Translations under genes and position numbers: made by a program | From: Pseudofabraea citricarpa | Taxonomy: Eukaryota > Ascomycota > Leotiomycetes > Helotiales > Dermateaceae | DNA: 64,000 nt | Assembly (NCBI GenBank): GCA_029641185.1 | Contig: JAPWGK010000018.1 | Span: 868,001 to 932,000 of the forward strand | Direction: 5' to 3' | Notes under the pieces: generated by a model | Seen by the model: the letters and a program-made list of their open reading frames with translations, nothing else | Database searches by the model: none | Told to the model about the DNA's origin: nothing | Shown here: positions 1-11,643 of the stretch, piece by piece | Layout: each line of letters opens with the position of its first letter | Numbering within the stretch: the stretch's first letter is position 1

Positions 1-930
1 GACAATGAATCAGGTTGTGTAAGCTAATTTCTTAGATGCTTCTAATATATTTGGTGTATCTCGCAACTGGCCAAGCCGACGTGCATCAACTTGAATTATT
101 GATATATCAGATGTGAACTCTCCTGTCATTAGGAGGAGAAACTCGATCAAGCTTTAGTTTCTGGGAGAAGAGATGATGGACGGTAGATGACAGTGGAACT
201 ACATCAGAAGCCCCGTCGAGGCCCGCGGTAGAAAAACAGCTAGAGGAATCTGTCTCCGTTCTCGTATAGGTAGAAGAAGGGAAGGGCAAAGCAATATTTA
301 GTCTCGGATCGCAGGACCTGAGCAACTGCTCGTGTTGCAGGAGCACAAAGAAGGAGCTGTTTATAGCTTAATGATAATGTGTCGATGTTTCAAAATTGTC
401 TCTCTTACTTCAACACTGCTCAGCGATAGTGTTGCGGCGCGGCAGGTACCCTCTGGACCAAAGCTGTACACTGGTATCCCGATCTGATGTCAATGATGAG
501 ACGATGTTTCAAAAATCAAAGGTCCCTTCAGTGCTAGCAAAGGAGGACGTTGTGTAGGGAGGGAATATATGATGTAAAATTTTGAGGCATTCATAACTAG
601 AGATAAAGATTTAGGCTTGACGTGGAATCTTGCACCTTGCCTTGATTCAGGAGCTTATGTTTAGAAAGATGCAATAGATACAAAACAAGTCGATTTCAGG
701 TGCAGGTCAGGCTAAGCACATACCTAGCCAACAAAAAGATATTCTGACTATATTCCCGTCCTTCCAAAAGCTTTGGATTATGACTATACAAGAGTTCCTT
801 TTGAGGGTACACTGCGCTACTGTATACTGTGAGATCTTGGCAAGCTGCGAGTGTAGTTCAGAATTATGCGGCAAATCAGTACCAGGCTGTGAAATATACT
901 TCATTGTGCAAAGCATGGCAACATCATTCA
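1..930. other. Left-edge region without a recognised gene
   Basis: Only short frames are open here and none resembles a family I recognise. The right end is the 3' flank of the glia maturation factor gene on the minus strand. No repeat or RNA gene was recognised. Confidence 0.5.
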
Positions 931-1555
931 TTACTCAGCCCCTAATTTCTTCGGTACATCTTCCAGATCCTCAGCCGAATCAATCTCCAGCACCTTTCCC
1001 ACCTCAGCCGTATTCCTCATCAGTTCCTTAGCGCCCGCATACAGCATCCTCAGCTCGGCATTACAAGTAGCCGGGAGATAATACAACAGCACATACGGGA
1101 CGGACAAGCGACCGGACGGCTATATCACAAAACAGATCAGCCTCAAAGCGTACTACATAGCCCAGTAACTCAACTCAACTCACCAGCGTCAGGGGATAGC
1201 TCAGCAGCACGTAGCGCGGAGAGTGATCCGGCAGGTCATCTGCGATGTCTTGCAGGTCTTTATACACCACCTTCTCCTCGTCCTGCTTTATCTCTAATGT
1301 GCTCTTGTCGATCATATCTGCGCGCATAACACTCATAATCAGATCTCATCTCATGCTCGATTCATCTGCAGGTAGGTGGAGGTGAGCTGTGACAAGACGT
1401 ACAAATCACGGCCTGGGGATCATTAGATCGCGACGTCGTCAGGCGGAACTTGCGAAGGTGGTCTTTGCTCTCTTGCGAGAACGTGTACAGGCGGGATTCG
1501 GACGACTGTGGCTTTGGTTAGCACATGCGATGCGTTCTGAAGGGGAGCTTGCCAT
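931..1555 (-). CDS. Glia maturation factor (ADF/cofilin family), Aim7-like
   Basis: This is a small actin-regulatory protein. In this family it binds the Arp2/3 complex, promotes branch disassembly and acts in the cytosol at actin patches. I join four exons: 1555-1553 (ATG only), 1505-1403, 1317-1184 and 1119-931, giving 142 aa, the usual size of the family. The N-terminus contains SRLYTFSQESKDHLRKFRL, the middle contains EIKQDEEK and LPDHSPRYVLLSYPL, and the C-terminus contains SVPYVLLYYLP and MLYAGAKELMRNTAEV, which are hallmark GMF blocks. Splice phases agree at every junction. The first intron (1552-1506) appears to be a GC-AG intron directly behind the start codon, with a CTAAC branch site. 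That first exon is the least certain part. Family assignment is from remembered family sequence, not from a search. Confidence 0.85.
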
Positions 1556-2622
1556 TGTGTACTGCGTGGCCGATGTCTTGGTGACGGACAACTGTATGTA
1601 GCCTCGTCGTCGTCCTTCCGCTCCCCTCCTAATGCATTGATTGACTTTAGGCGAGGAAATGCCCCGCGTTGAATGGCGCTAGCCTGCTTTAGGATAGAGG
1701 GGTACTTTGGCATTGCAGAGCTGCTCTACGATATCGGCCATGCTTGCTATGGGATTGTTGACGTTCGACAAGAGGATTTATTGAACCTGTTTGACGATTA
1801 TAAGAGATTTGTGAAGAATTCTTTTTAACTGTAATCTAAACCCGAACAGCTGTGTCACTTTGTAGCGTCACTTTATAACAATAGGTACCTAGGTAGGCAC
1901 TTATCCACAAACTATCAGAAGATACTTTCAAGGGTGATCAAGTGACTGGAAAGATTTTTCATTGCGTGTAGACTGGCGGTAATATGTAAACGCAGCATCT
2001 CAAGAGATATAATATCCTTTTTGACCAATCAAAAAAATAAAATGAAAGATTTGTAAGTTATGTAAATCCATCTCGGGTATCCAAAACGTCTAAACCACTA
2101 AAACCACACCCAATATAGCATCAGCGGCGGCATGTACTCTTACGGTGGATGAGTGTTGTTGACACGTTCATAGATCATTTAATCGTCGGCTCTTGAAATC
2201 TAAAGCTGTCAACATCGCATCGAGTTCGTCGCTACCATGCTAGACAGAAGACACGCGAATTACACGCGCAACTTCTACCACGCGACCTGTTTTTTTTTTC
2301 AAAACCCAAGAATCAGATTCGATTTGTAACACTCGTTATTTTGATATTATACGCCACGATAGACTGACGTGCAATGTTTATTTTACCCGGCTTTTCATTT
2401 GAAGGAGCAGGGTTATGCGACGCGTCGAGTTTTCTTTGGCCCCCAATCTCAATATGCAGAGCTGAAAGCTGTGCCTCACTTCAGTACTACAGCATATCGA
2501 GCAGTCTGCCTTGATAGATACGATTTCAAGAGTGGCGATGTTGAAGAGTCTTTATACTCTCCGCAATCTAGACATCAACAGAGTCTCTGTAACCAGCAGC
2601 ACCGGTCTCATCCAACAGCAAA
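1556..2622. other. Intergenic region between divergent GMF and arrestin-like genes
   Basis: This stretch holds the 5' flanks of both genes. It is AT-rich around 1800-2060 with a short A tract near 2030 and a T tract near 2290. No supported gene was seen. Confidence 0.5.
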
Positions 2623-4002
2623 ATGCCTCGAGCTAAGGCAGACGCCAGCCAGAGTATCCTGATTGAGCTCGATACGCCCAACCGCTCTCATGTCGTAGCT
2701 GGAGATGTTCTTACGGGCATAGTAACGCTCAAAGCTGGAACCCAGCTGCCAGTAGATCAAGTGAAGCTGACGCTATTCGGGAGGACGAAAACCAAGATCT
2801 CTCGCAAGAACGCGAACAACATAACCTCAGTCTACCGAGGAAGGAGGGTATTCTTCGAGATACACAAGGACTTATCTTCTGTGGCCGACTCGTCATCTGG
2901 GAGTCAAGTATGGCCATTCTCCATCACGATTCCAGACTCACCTGCCTCCTGCACGGGATATGGCGATGCGTATAAACCGGCCTTTGGCTACTGGTCTACC
3001 GAGTTAACGGCCGACAAAACGAATCTCTCGTTTCCATCGACGTATTATTACTATGCCAAGCCAGGCTTCACGAGCTCTACGACGGCAGAAGCTTATGTCG
3101 AATACGCACTCAAAGCCGAGCTTTCTGGAGCCAAGTCGTCGAAGCGATACTGTGGAGCGACAGCTCTGGCATTTCGGGCCAGGTCAACCGAGCACGCAGT
3201 CAGCGATTTCAAATTCCGAAGCCAGAAGTTTCCAGTCTGGATCAAGAGTGCCAGGTTAGAGCCGCCGCCGCATGAGAAACCCAGCCTCTCAGCCAAGGAG
3301 TCCTTCAAGAACTTGTTCAAATCAACACCGACCCCACGGTACGCGTTCAGCTTGAAAGTTGATATCCCGACGGTGGTGCAGCTAGAGCATCCCAATGGCA
3401 TCCCGCTGCGAGTCGAAGTGATTCCTGATCTGACCAGTGGCAATACCACCATCTCGCCAGATATGTTTCCAGACGTCAAGGTCGTCTCGTTGTCTCTGTC
3501 CCTCCGCGCCATCACGTGTATTCGATCACCGACGACATTCAGCTCGACGGAATCCGAAAAGCAACATACCTTCCACATCGCCACGAACCGGGCACTGAAC
3601 CAAGTGATTCCCAACCGGCAGTTCGCATCCGCTGAGGGGGATTTGCCGGAGGTTCTGGATATGGGGGAGATCCTCAAGCTTCAGGTAAACCGCACGCGAG
3701 CAGAAGTCCAAGGGACCAAGAGCGTCGACTTCGAACGCCCGCTCGCGCCTACCTTCTCGACGTACAACATCCAGGTGCGGCACCAGCTCGATTGGAAGAT
3801 GGTCTATGAGTGTGCGGGAGAGAGTAAAACCATCAGCAACCAAGGCCCGGTGGTGGTCCTCGCCCCGTCCGAGGCTGATGTCAGGGACAAGGAAAATAGT
3901 TGGATGGGCACTGAGAGGGGGAAGGATTACGATGGGATTAAGAACGGGGTTGAGCTTGCGAGTCAAGGGCTCGAGGCCCTGGCGAATCTCTTATCTGCGT
4001 GA
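2623..4002 (+). CDS. Arrestin-like (alpha-arrestin type) protein
   Basis: A single exon encodes 459 aa. The N-terminal part (roughly residues 10-200) reads as an arrestin_N beta-sandwich: ILIELDTPNRSHVVAGDVLTG is followed by a charged strand, an FGRTKTKI segment and a WPFSITIPDSPASCTGYG segment. A second sandwich-like half follows. Fungal alpha-arrestins are adaptors that recruit ubiquitin ligases to plasma-membrane transporters or receptors. No PPxY ligase-binding motif is obvious, so this may be one of the many fungal arrestin-fold proteins of unknown client. The ATG at 2623 is the first in frame and starts just before the conserved fold. It stands alone between the GMF and PLD genes. Confidence 0.75.
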   Translation: MPRAKADASQSILIELDTPNRSHVVAGDVLTGIVTLKAGTQLPVDQVKLTLFGRTKTKISRKNANNITSVYRGRRVFFEIHKDLSSVADSSSGSQVWPFSITIPDSPASCTGYGDAYKPAFGYWSTELTADKTNLSFPSTYYYYAKPGFTSSTTAEAYVEYALKAELSGAKSSKRYCGATALAFRARSTEHAVSDFKFRSQKFPVWIKSARLEPPPHEKPSLSAKESFKNLFKSTPTPRYAFSLKVDIPTVVQLEHPNGIPLRVEVIPDLTSGNTTISPDMFPDVKVVSLSLSLRAITCIRSPTTFSSTESEKQHTFHIATNRALNQVIPNRQFASAEGDLPEVLDMGEILKLQVNRTRAEVQGTKSVDFERPLAPTFSTYNIQVRHQLDWKMVYECAGESKTISNQGPVVVLAPSEADVRDKENSWMGTERGKDYDGIKNGVELASQGLEALANLLSA

Positions 4003-5332
4003 ATGAGGTTTGGTGGTGTTGTTGGTGGGGTTCGGAAGATGTGAAGGAGTGAGGATGGAATGGAGTTTTGATACTTTGTTTGGCGAGATTGTCGCGTACG
4101 TACAAACAATAGTGGTAGACTTGAATGTTTAGCTAATGAGAGCAAAAGATTCAATATTTCATGCGGTTGAATGATATCTAGTATACTCGAAGCAGTTTCT
4201 TGATAAGAGTTTATTCTGTTTCTTGTTCTTTTTCCTTTTTTCTTCACTTTTTTCCCTTTTCTTCTTTCGAGTTGTTTCCTCGAGGACGAGCAAGATAATT
4301 TTAGAGTCGCTGTCAGATGCTGTTTCGAGTAATAATAGACAGCGAACTGCAACAAACAGCTCTCGAGATCAAAAAAGCACACAAGACAGCCAAGGACTCA
4401 AGTCGAACCGTGCTCTTGTGGAGAAAAGCAACCCATTCGCTGGGTGCACGATAGATATCTTATCTAAGTATCTACAGTACTACCCTCGCTGTTCCCAAAT
4501 CACCTTCTCACCCACCACAAAACACAACAGAAACACGAATCAAGCATTCCCCCGCAAAGGCCATCGGATGCGCGTACTCGGAAACTCACCGTACGTCATT
4601 GGATCCGAACCCCATCCTTTCTTCCTTTTCTGCAGAGTTCAGCCCAAGAAAACACTGCCGCGAAGCCGAGCACTCGCCCACAAGGGATCTTCTCGACCAA
4701 ACACGATGTCGTATTATTCCAGCGCTAGCATGGCAGATTCGCTGCAGCGATCTCGAAAGCTTGGCATCATCGAAGGCTTCGTGGTGCGCTGTGGATGCTA
4801 GGGCCGGATTATCAGGGTTCTGCATCCAGATGGTGGAGTACAGGAGCAGGTAGATTCGCAATCTTGTATGGTTCTGGCCCACCCCTCACAAGATCCCAAA
4901 CATATTGCCAGTCGGCTTCGCTGCCATCACTCCTCACTCCTGACGTGATATTTTTGGTCGTCGTCCATGCTGACCACTGACCAGGACATCCCAGCCAAGA
5001 AATGGAAACTTGATCCAGTTCGCCTTGGCAAAAGCTTGTTTTTTCTTCAGCCCAAGCCAGCCACAATCCGTCATCGCCCCTCAGACTCGGCAGCCATCAT
5101 AGCTCGACACCAGCAATACTCTCACCATGAGCCCGCCATTGGCACTTCATAAGCCTCTACAACCCCGAGTCTTGTCCAAGATGTTTTCTCCGGATCTTCC
5201 TAAAGTTATATACTCGCCCTCACACGCTTCACTTCCTCTTACAGCACTCTTACGGTCCGACTATATATACGAACGCGTCACATCTCTCTCCGTGCTTCAC
5301 TGGCCAGTGATACGTCGCAGCTCTCTGTGGCG
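4003..5332. other. Long intergenic region upstream of the PLD-like gene
   Basis: The region is pyrimidine-rich around 4220-4270 and carries a TATATATA stretch near 5263, about 70 bp before the PLD-like start, a plausible core promoter. Overlapping small frames on both strands have no recognisable domain and are treated as chance. Confidence 0.5.
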
Positions 5333-7973
5333 ATGATCTCAGATAAAACATACCAGCTGTGCACAAGTTCGGAAACGGTCTCTTCGCTGATTGCGAAAGA
5401 CCCGACCATTGCGCCGGGTGCAGCATGGAATACCCTATATCATGAGTATAGTGCGAGCCAGAAGCACAGCAAGGCCGCGGCTGCGAGGGCCAACGAGACC
5501 GAGATTACACCCGAGGACCTGAAGAGAGCCTTGGAGTGTGGGAATTGGGGACCTACACAGCCGAGCGAGTTATTCTTAAAAGTGAGCCTTTCCTGTAGAT
5601 GCGCCGACGATTGAAATACCAATGCAAGTAGTTATATCACGATGCTCTGTGTACGTTGGATAAAAATATTGGACACGGGATGGTGAGCCCGCCACTGATG
5701 GGCAGCTACGGTACCATCCCTTTGACTGTCATCTCAACGTAAGAAACAATCATGTAGATTTTACTATATTCTAACCTGTTGCTGCCAGTGTCCCTGATAT
5801 CGTGCGCCACATGTCGAATTTAATCGTCCGAGCCGAGAAAGAAGTTATACTTGCGACGAATTACTGGATCTCCTCCGTTGCCTGCAGGTTCATTACGAAT
5901 GCGATGAAAGAGCTGTCCAAACGAGCCGGAGAAAGGGGAGAGAGGATAGTGTTCAAGATGGAATACGATCGAGGAAGCCCAAAGCAGTTGTTGGAGAACC
6001 ACTACAGTGTGCCACAGAAGGAATACACAAGCAAAGTTGTGGCTCTACCCTCGCCCGAGGAAATCCCCAACATCGACCTCGAGGTTATCAATTACCACAG
6101 GCCATTGCTAGGGACATTTCATTGTAAGTATATGATCGTCGATAGGAAACATGCAGTGCTGCAGAGCAACAATATTCAAGACAACGACAATCTGGAAATG
6201 ATGACGCATCTTGAAGGACCAATTGTGGATTCCATGTATGATATGGCGCTCATGTCGTGGCATAAAACTCTCAACCCACCTCTTCCAAGTCACAGCACTC
6301 CCGCTGCTCAAGGCGGAATTGACTTTGGTCGCAAGTATGATCAGGTCAATGGTAACGGCACAACAAATGGCTATACAAACAACGCAAATCCCGAAAGCAA
6401 AGCAACAAAGGCCTATTCATACGAACCAAAAGACGCAAACACACCAGGCTTCGGCAATTCTCAAGTTTCAAATGGAGAAATTACAGGCAATCCAAGCAGC
6501 ATCGGTGGCCCATCAACCACCGAAAGCGTTCTACATCCTGTTGTAAACTCATCCACAAATGGAGTTGATGAAATCCCTCAGCATGCAGATCCTACGAAAT
6601 TAGAGAGTAATCCTGCGACCGATAGCCGTCTTCCTGGCGTCGATGCTAAAGATCAAGAATTTACCAAGGTGGAGATTTTGAGAGAAAATGCGACTGCAGC
6701 AGCAGTTGCTGGTGATTTTGAACATATCCCACACCCGAACGATCAATCTAAAACGCACAATGGAATTATTCCTCATGGTTTCACATCAACCAAAAACCAG
6801 GATACTTTGGAAGGACACGATGGACAGGCATCAAACGGGATTGACCCTTACCAAAGAGCATCATACGAGGATGGAATTTCAGCCTATACAAATGGTGCAT
6901 CACATCACAATGGACCTGATGCCAAAGCAAAGGAATTTTTGGCTGAAGGTGACCAATCGATGCCCCAGTCACAGATTGAAAACCCATCGCCAAACAGTAC
7001 TTCGTTACCCGAGCACACAACCGAAGACCCGCATTATGATGTCGATATTGCCGGTGAGGTTGCACGCGTACAAGCTGCGGTTTCACCCAAACCAAATGAG
7101 ACTCGAATTGAGGCCGTTACACGACATCTCAATCACACGACTAATGTTGGCTTCAAGGGTAACGGGCCCGAGTGTATTCCAGGCGAAGAAATGACACCAT
7201 ACGTACCGCATGCTATTCAGGAACCTTTCCCAATGGCGATGGTCAACCGGGAACCTTATGGTACGCCGAATCATGGCTCCGTCTACAGCCCTCAAAATGA
7301 AGCGTGGCTTTCGGCACTGCGAAATGCCGAGAAGAACGTCTTCATTCAGTCCCCAACTCTAAATGCAGAGCCTCTAGTACCAGCTATTATCGCGGCTTGT
7401 GAAAGAGGTATTGATGTGTACTGTTATATATGTTTAGGCTATAACGATAGTGTAAGTATTCTCCAGATAAAGTGAAGGACATTGCTAATGTATTTTCAGG
7501 GCGAACTCCTTCCCGGCCAAGGTGGAACAAATGAGATGATTGCGAACAAACTCTACACCTCTCTATCCGAAGCAGGCAAATCTCGCCTTCATTACTTTTG
7601 GTACATCGGTAAAGACCAAGTGGCACCGATCGTAGCGAAGAAGAAGAAGCGTTGCTGTCACGTCAAAGTCATGATTGTCGACGAGCATATCGGAATCCAA
7701 GGCAATGGCAACCAAGACACACAGTCTTGGTATCACAGCCAAGAGATCAACGTGATGTTTGACAATGGTCCTGTCTGCCGAGCTTGGATCGACAGGTTGA
7801 AGAGAAATCAGAATACTCATCTTTATGGAGAAGCGAGCAAAGAAGACGGCATTTGGAAAGATGACAATGGAAATGCAAGCCCGGATACTATTGGAACTGA
7901 CCCTGGGAGATTCAGCTGGGCTAAGGGATTTTTGGGAGCCCTCGCGAGAGTGAGAGGAGTTGGGGACTTTTAG
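5333..7973 (+). CDS. Phospholipase D-like protein with two HKD motifs
   Basis: Four exons (5333-5581, 5632-5738, 5789-7451, 7500-7973) join in phase to give about 830 aa. Two HKD motifs are visible: HCKYMIVD (H230, K232, D237), followed by a QSNN turn, and HVKVMIVD (H727, K729, D734), followed by GNGNQD. In the PLD superfamily the two motifs form one active site and act through a phosphohistidine intermediate on phosphodiester bonds, so both halves look catalytically competent. Between them lies an unusually long Asn/Thr/His/Gly-rich stretch, about residues 300-560, which looks disordered. The substrate (phospholipid, cardiolipin or other) cannot be read from sequence. The start was taken at the first ATG of the frame. 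A GTG six bases upstream is not used in nuclear genes. Confidence 0.8.
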
Positions 7974-8156
7974 GCTTGAATTGGTTTTGGTTGGGGAAGG
8001 AGTCTATCTATAAGATATTGATTTTGGATATGGATTTTGGATATATAATTAGGATAGGGAGTAAATACACCCCAGTGGCAATGCTATATGCCACTTATAT
8101 ATGCTTAATTTGATTATTCATTCATGCGCTTTAGTTGAAAATGACAAATAATCATC

Positions 8157-9761
8157 TCAAGCCAAACTTACCCCTTTCCCCCTCTCCAATGCTCGCTTAG
8201 CTGCCTCCCTCCCAGCTTTTCTACCAAAGACTGCACCAGCAGTCAACCCACTCCCTCCGGGATAATTGCCATAAAACAATCCACCCACCATCTCGCCGGC
8301 ACAGAACAGCCCGGGAATCTTCTGGCGCGTCGCCTCGGAGATGACGCCTGCAGTCTCGGGACATATCTTCAAGCCGCCAAAGGTAAAGGTGACTCCACAA
8401 GTGACCTTCACAGCGACGAAGGGGGGCTTCACAATAGGAAGAGCCCAATTCGTCTTATCGAGCGTCAAGCCTCCCTTAGAAGAACGCGTAGAGAGGCCGT
8501 CTTTCTTCGAAGGATCAAAACACAGCGAGGGATTCTCCGCGCGGTGGAGCGCAACAGCATGGTTATATTCGTCCAGCTCATCGACCAACGCCTGAGCATT
8601 CTCCAGCCCATCCTCCAGCAGCTTCGCAGCCAACTCGCCAATCGAGCCGGCCGTGATCTTCCGCACCACCTCATCTCCATACTCCTCCTCCCTCAACCAA
8701 GGCACGGCGTCGGCATCCCAGATCTGAAAAGCCACGGCATCCGTCTGGGCCAGGACGGCGCGTCCAAACTTCGCATAAGTGAAATTCCTCAAATCGAGCC
8801 CCTCGTCCACGAACCGCCGCCCGTGCACATTGGCCATGACGCCGAGCGGGTAGCCCGACTTGGTGAACTGGTTCGTCAGCACCTGGTCGCCTGCTTCGGC
8901 GGGCGCTGCCGCGTCCCAGCATGTCGAGTGGCACCCCGACCAGTTCCCTGTGCTCTGCGCTCCGCAGTCTGAGATGGCCATCCGCAGACATTCGCCCGTG
9001 TTGTACGGCGTCCCTCGTACGTGCGCTAGATCCCATCCCGGACCGAGATACTGTGCTCGCATCGCTGCGTTCGCTTCGAAGCCGCCTGCGCATAGTATCA
9101 CGCCGCCTGTAGCGAGCAGATCGCAGGTTGAGTTGTCAGGTTTGCGGATCCGGACTCCTATTACGTCTCCGTCGTTTGAAGAAGAAGACGAAGAAGACGA
9201 AGAAGAAGTCAAGATCTTAACCACGGCACTGTCATATCGGATCTCCAAACCCTTCGCCCGCGCCGATTCCTGATGCTGGGCCGTCAAGCCCTTCCCACCG
9301 CCAACAACCGAGAGGACCATGCCGCCCCAGAATTTATACCTGCCACGGACGAGGTACGCCTGGCGGTTAAACGCGAGCTGGAACCTGACGCCGTTCCTGG
9401 CAAGCCATCTAGTCGTATCTCTCGACTCGCGCACCAGCGTCGCCGCCAGCGCCGCATCAGCGCGCTTCTTCGTCACGCGCTCGATATCGCCCAGGAAATC
9501 CTCCTCGCTGTACGGGTCTATGTCGATTTTCCTCTCCAGCTCGCTCGGTAGCCCGTCTATGAGCGGGACTATGTCACCCAGCCCTCGGAATACCGTCCGG
9601 TACGCTCCGGCTGTGAATGTCGTGTTCCCGCCCGCCCAGCTTGACGGCGACTTCTCCACCAGTAGCACCCGCTCCGCTCCCGTTTCGAGCGCTGAGATGC
9701 CACTGCTGAAACCGGCGTTGCCGCTGCCTACGACGATGACGTCGTACGTTTCTGTTGCCAT
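8157..9761 (-). CDS. FAD-dependent dehydrogenase, fumarate reductase/TcuA-like
   Basis: Single exon, about 534 aa from the ATG at 9761. An upstream in-frame ATG at 9827 would add 22 residues that lack the fold, so I prefer the inner start. The N-terminus carries a Rossmann dinucleotide-binding motif (VVGSGNAG, glycines at 12, 14 and 17), a strand ending LLVEKSP, and GGNTTFTAGAYR. The C-terminus carries GLFCAGEMVGG and YPGGSGLTAGAVFGR, the second FAD contact typical of the FAD_binding_2 (fumarate reductase/succinate dehydrogenase flavoprotein) family. The closest named family I recall is tricarballylate dehydrogenase TcuA/CobZ-like. A run of serines from a GAA/GAC trinucleotide tract (about 9178-9212) interrupts the middle. 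It sits beside aldolase, aminotransferase and oxoprolinase genes, suggesting a role in oxidising an organic acid or amino acid. Confidence 0.8.
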   Translation of the reverse strand: MATETYDVIVVGSGNAGFSSGISALETGAERVLLVEKSPSSWAGGNTTFTAGAYRTVFRGLGDIVPLIDGLPSELERKIDIDPYSEEDFLGDIERVTKKRADAALAATLVRESRDTTRWLARNGVRFQLAFNRQAYLVRGRYKFWGGMVLSVVGGGKGLTAQHQESARAKGLEIRYDSAVVKILTSSSSSSSSSSNDGDVIGVRIRKPDNSTCDLLATGGVILCAGGFEANAAMRAQYLGPGWDLAHVRGTPYNTGECLRMAISDCGAQSTGNWSGCHSTCWDAAAPAEAGDQVLTNQFTKSGYPLGVMANVHGRRFVDEGLDLRNFTYAKFGRAVLAQTDAVAFQIWDADAVPWLREEEYGDEVVRKITAGSIGELAAKLLEDGLENAQALVDELDEYNHAVALHRAENPSLCFDPSKKDGLSTRSSKGGLTLDKTNWALPIVKPPFVAVKVTCGVTFTFGGLKICPETAGVISEATRQKIPGLFCAGEMVGGLFYGNYPGGSGLTAGAVFGRKAGREAAKRALERGKGVSLA

Positions 9762-10584
9762 CCTGCTCTTTCTGTGATGCTGAGTTCTGAACTGATGTTG
9801 GGCGGGATGAACGATGGCTTGGGACATCCAGTATGGTTTGGTATGGCTACGAAGTCTTTAACGACGGCACTGAGATCTCGTTCATCTGAAACGCTCTTCC
9901 GATTTGCTGCCTAGCGTCATCTCATCTGATCTTGTTGGAGATGGCGTAATAGACTCTTCCCCGCCTGGACAGATTCCAAAAGTGGCGTTGCTTGATTTGA
10001 TCGGCATTTTGTACAGTGCTCTACCCCGCATGTCGTTGTCGTTATTCCCAGACTCGCCCGAACTTAAGCGAGGGAAACTGAACACCCGCATGTAACAAAT
10101 TCGTTCGGTAGTTATTGATATAGTAGCCCTGTATACGAAAAGCCAATCATTGTATAAGGATTTAATAGTGTTTTCAATGTATCCCGTTGGTAGTTTCTAG
10201 ATATCAGAGAAAATCCGTATATACCGTCATACACTGAAGGAACGAGGAATAGGTGAGGTCATGTGAACTTCTGTTATACAACAAGGGGCTAGGTAGTTGT
10301 TGACATAGTAGCTCTGTATACTAGATTTCTATAGTTATAAACATGCTTATAAGTATATAATAATATCCTCTTGATAGTTCACAGAGAAATAATATTGCTT
10401 GTATGCTGTAGAAATAGGTAAGCTCAGATAACCCACACAGTATCGTTTATATGCCAACCTACTATCTCACTTACAAACAATCTTACTTCACCTGTGCTAC
10501 TTCTGCATGAGCTTTTTATATCATTTATTCAATATATAGTTTATCATTTAAAGGATCATTTATTTCTATTCCACAAAATAGACC
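9762..10584. other. Intergenic region, AT-rich
   Basis: This region lies between the flavoprotein start and the aldolase stop, both on the minus strand. Beyond about 10100 it is AT-rich. No gene was recognised. Confidence 0.5.
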
Positions 10585-11243
10585 CTACAAGTTCGTCTCC
10601 AGCTCTACCAACTGTCTCAAGACGTCATCAGCCTGCCCTTCGAACCTCGCCTGCTCAACGACGCCCAAAGGCCTGCGACTCCTCGAAGCCCCATAACCAA
10701 AATACCTATCGAGAGCAGCCTTCAAGCCGGCGACGCCAAGCTGGGCGAGTTTCCAATCAGCATCACTAAGGAGGGTCTGCAACGCCTGGGCCTCCTTCAG
10801 GTTGCCCTGATCATAGAAGGCCAACAGGCGGGCATGAATCTTCGGCGCCATATTAGCAGCCGCGGCAATGACGCCCGTCGAGCCAGCGACGAGGCCGTGC
10901 AGGAAGAAGTCGGATTTGCCTGCGAAGGTCGCGAAGCCCGCGGGGATGCGCGTGTCGTGCGTGATGCGGTGCAGCTTCCCGACGTTGCCGCACGTCAGCT
11001 TGCAGCCCACGATGTTGCTGCTCGCCGCCGCCAGCGTCGCGATCAGATCCGAGTCGAGGTCGATGCCCGCCGTCACCAGCGGGAAGTTGTACAGCAGGAT
11101 CGGGATGGGCGACACGGCGGCGACGTCGGTGAAGAATTTCTGGACGGCCGGCTTGGGCATGGCGGCCGCTGCGAGGGAGAAAAAACAAAAGCGCTCGTTA
11201 GTCATTTGGTCTCCTCGCTTGCAACTTGGAATTCTACACTCTT

Positions 11244-11280
<37 letters not shown>

Positions 11281-11643
11281 GAAATACTTACTCCAGTAAC
11301 TCGGGCTCAGAATCAGCGCGAAATGCGCTCCGGCTTCCTGTGCTTCCTGGCATAGCTGGATCGTTTCCCGCGTGCTCTGTGCCCCGCATCCTGCTATGAT
11401 CACTGCGTCTTTCGGCCCGTGTTCTTTCAACACCTCGGATGCCGCCCGGATGACTTCCTGTCTCTCGGAATGGAGAAGATGCGGCGCCTCGCCGTTCGAG
11501 CCCTGGATCACGAGCCCCGCGACGCTGGACTTCGCCAGCCGCGTGAGGTGGATCTTCAGCGTCGGGATGTCGAGGCTTTCGTCTTCGTGGAAGAAGGCGA
11601 CGACGGGGACGTAGACGCCTCTTGGGGGGTAAGCCACAGCCAT
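10585..11643 (-). CDS. Dihydrodipicolinate synthase/4-hydroxy-2-oxoglutarate aldolase family protein
   Basis: Two exons (11643-11292 and 11168-10585) give 311 aa, the standard length for the DapA/NAL class I aldolase superfamily. The keto-acid binding loop appears as GSNGE (48-52), the catalytic tyrosine as LLYNFP (Y144) and the Schiff-base lysine as GCKLTCGN (K174). Members condense or cleave pyruvate-type keto acids. Fungal members of this subgroup are usually annotated as 4-hydroxy-2-oxoglutarate aldolase-like, but specificity is not determinable here. The intron contains a pure (CT)17 run. The gene is divergent from the aminotransferase at 12119 across 475 bp, so the two may be co-regulated. 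Confidence 0.85.
11245..11278. repeat. (CT)17 microsatellite inside the aldolase intron
   Basis: A perfect run of 17 CT dinucleotides lies on the plus strand, (GA)17 in the transcript sense, starting 13 nt after the 5' splice site of the aldolase gene's only intron. It is likely length-variable between strains. Confidence 0.95.

Noticed and set aside
107..346. Open frame on the minus strand at the left edge
   Set aside because: Low-complexity, no domain or splice support, surrounded by sequence without gene signals.
4223..5152. Several overlapping frames on both strands
   Set aside because: They overlap in many phases, are rich in Ser/Arg and lack recognisable domains; treated as promoter and leader sequence of the PLD-like gene.
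8544..9777. Plus-strand frames opposite the flavoprotein
   Set aside because: They are the antisense of a clear FAD-binding protein in GC-rich codons.
10834..11355. Arg-rich frames opposite the aldolase
   Set aside because: Antisense shadow of the DapA-type protein; Arg/Ala/Val bias typical of reversed GC-rich coding sequence.
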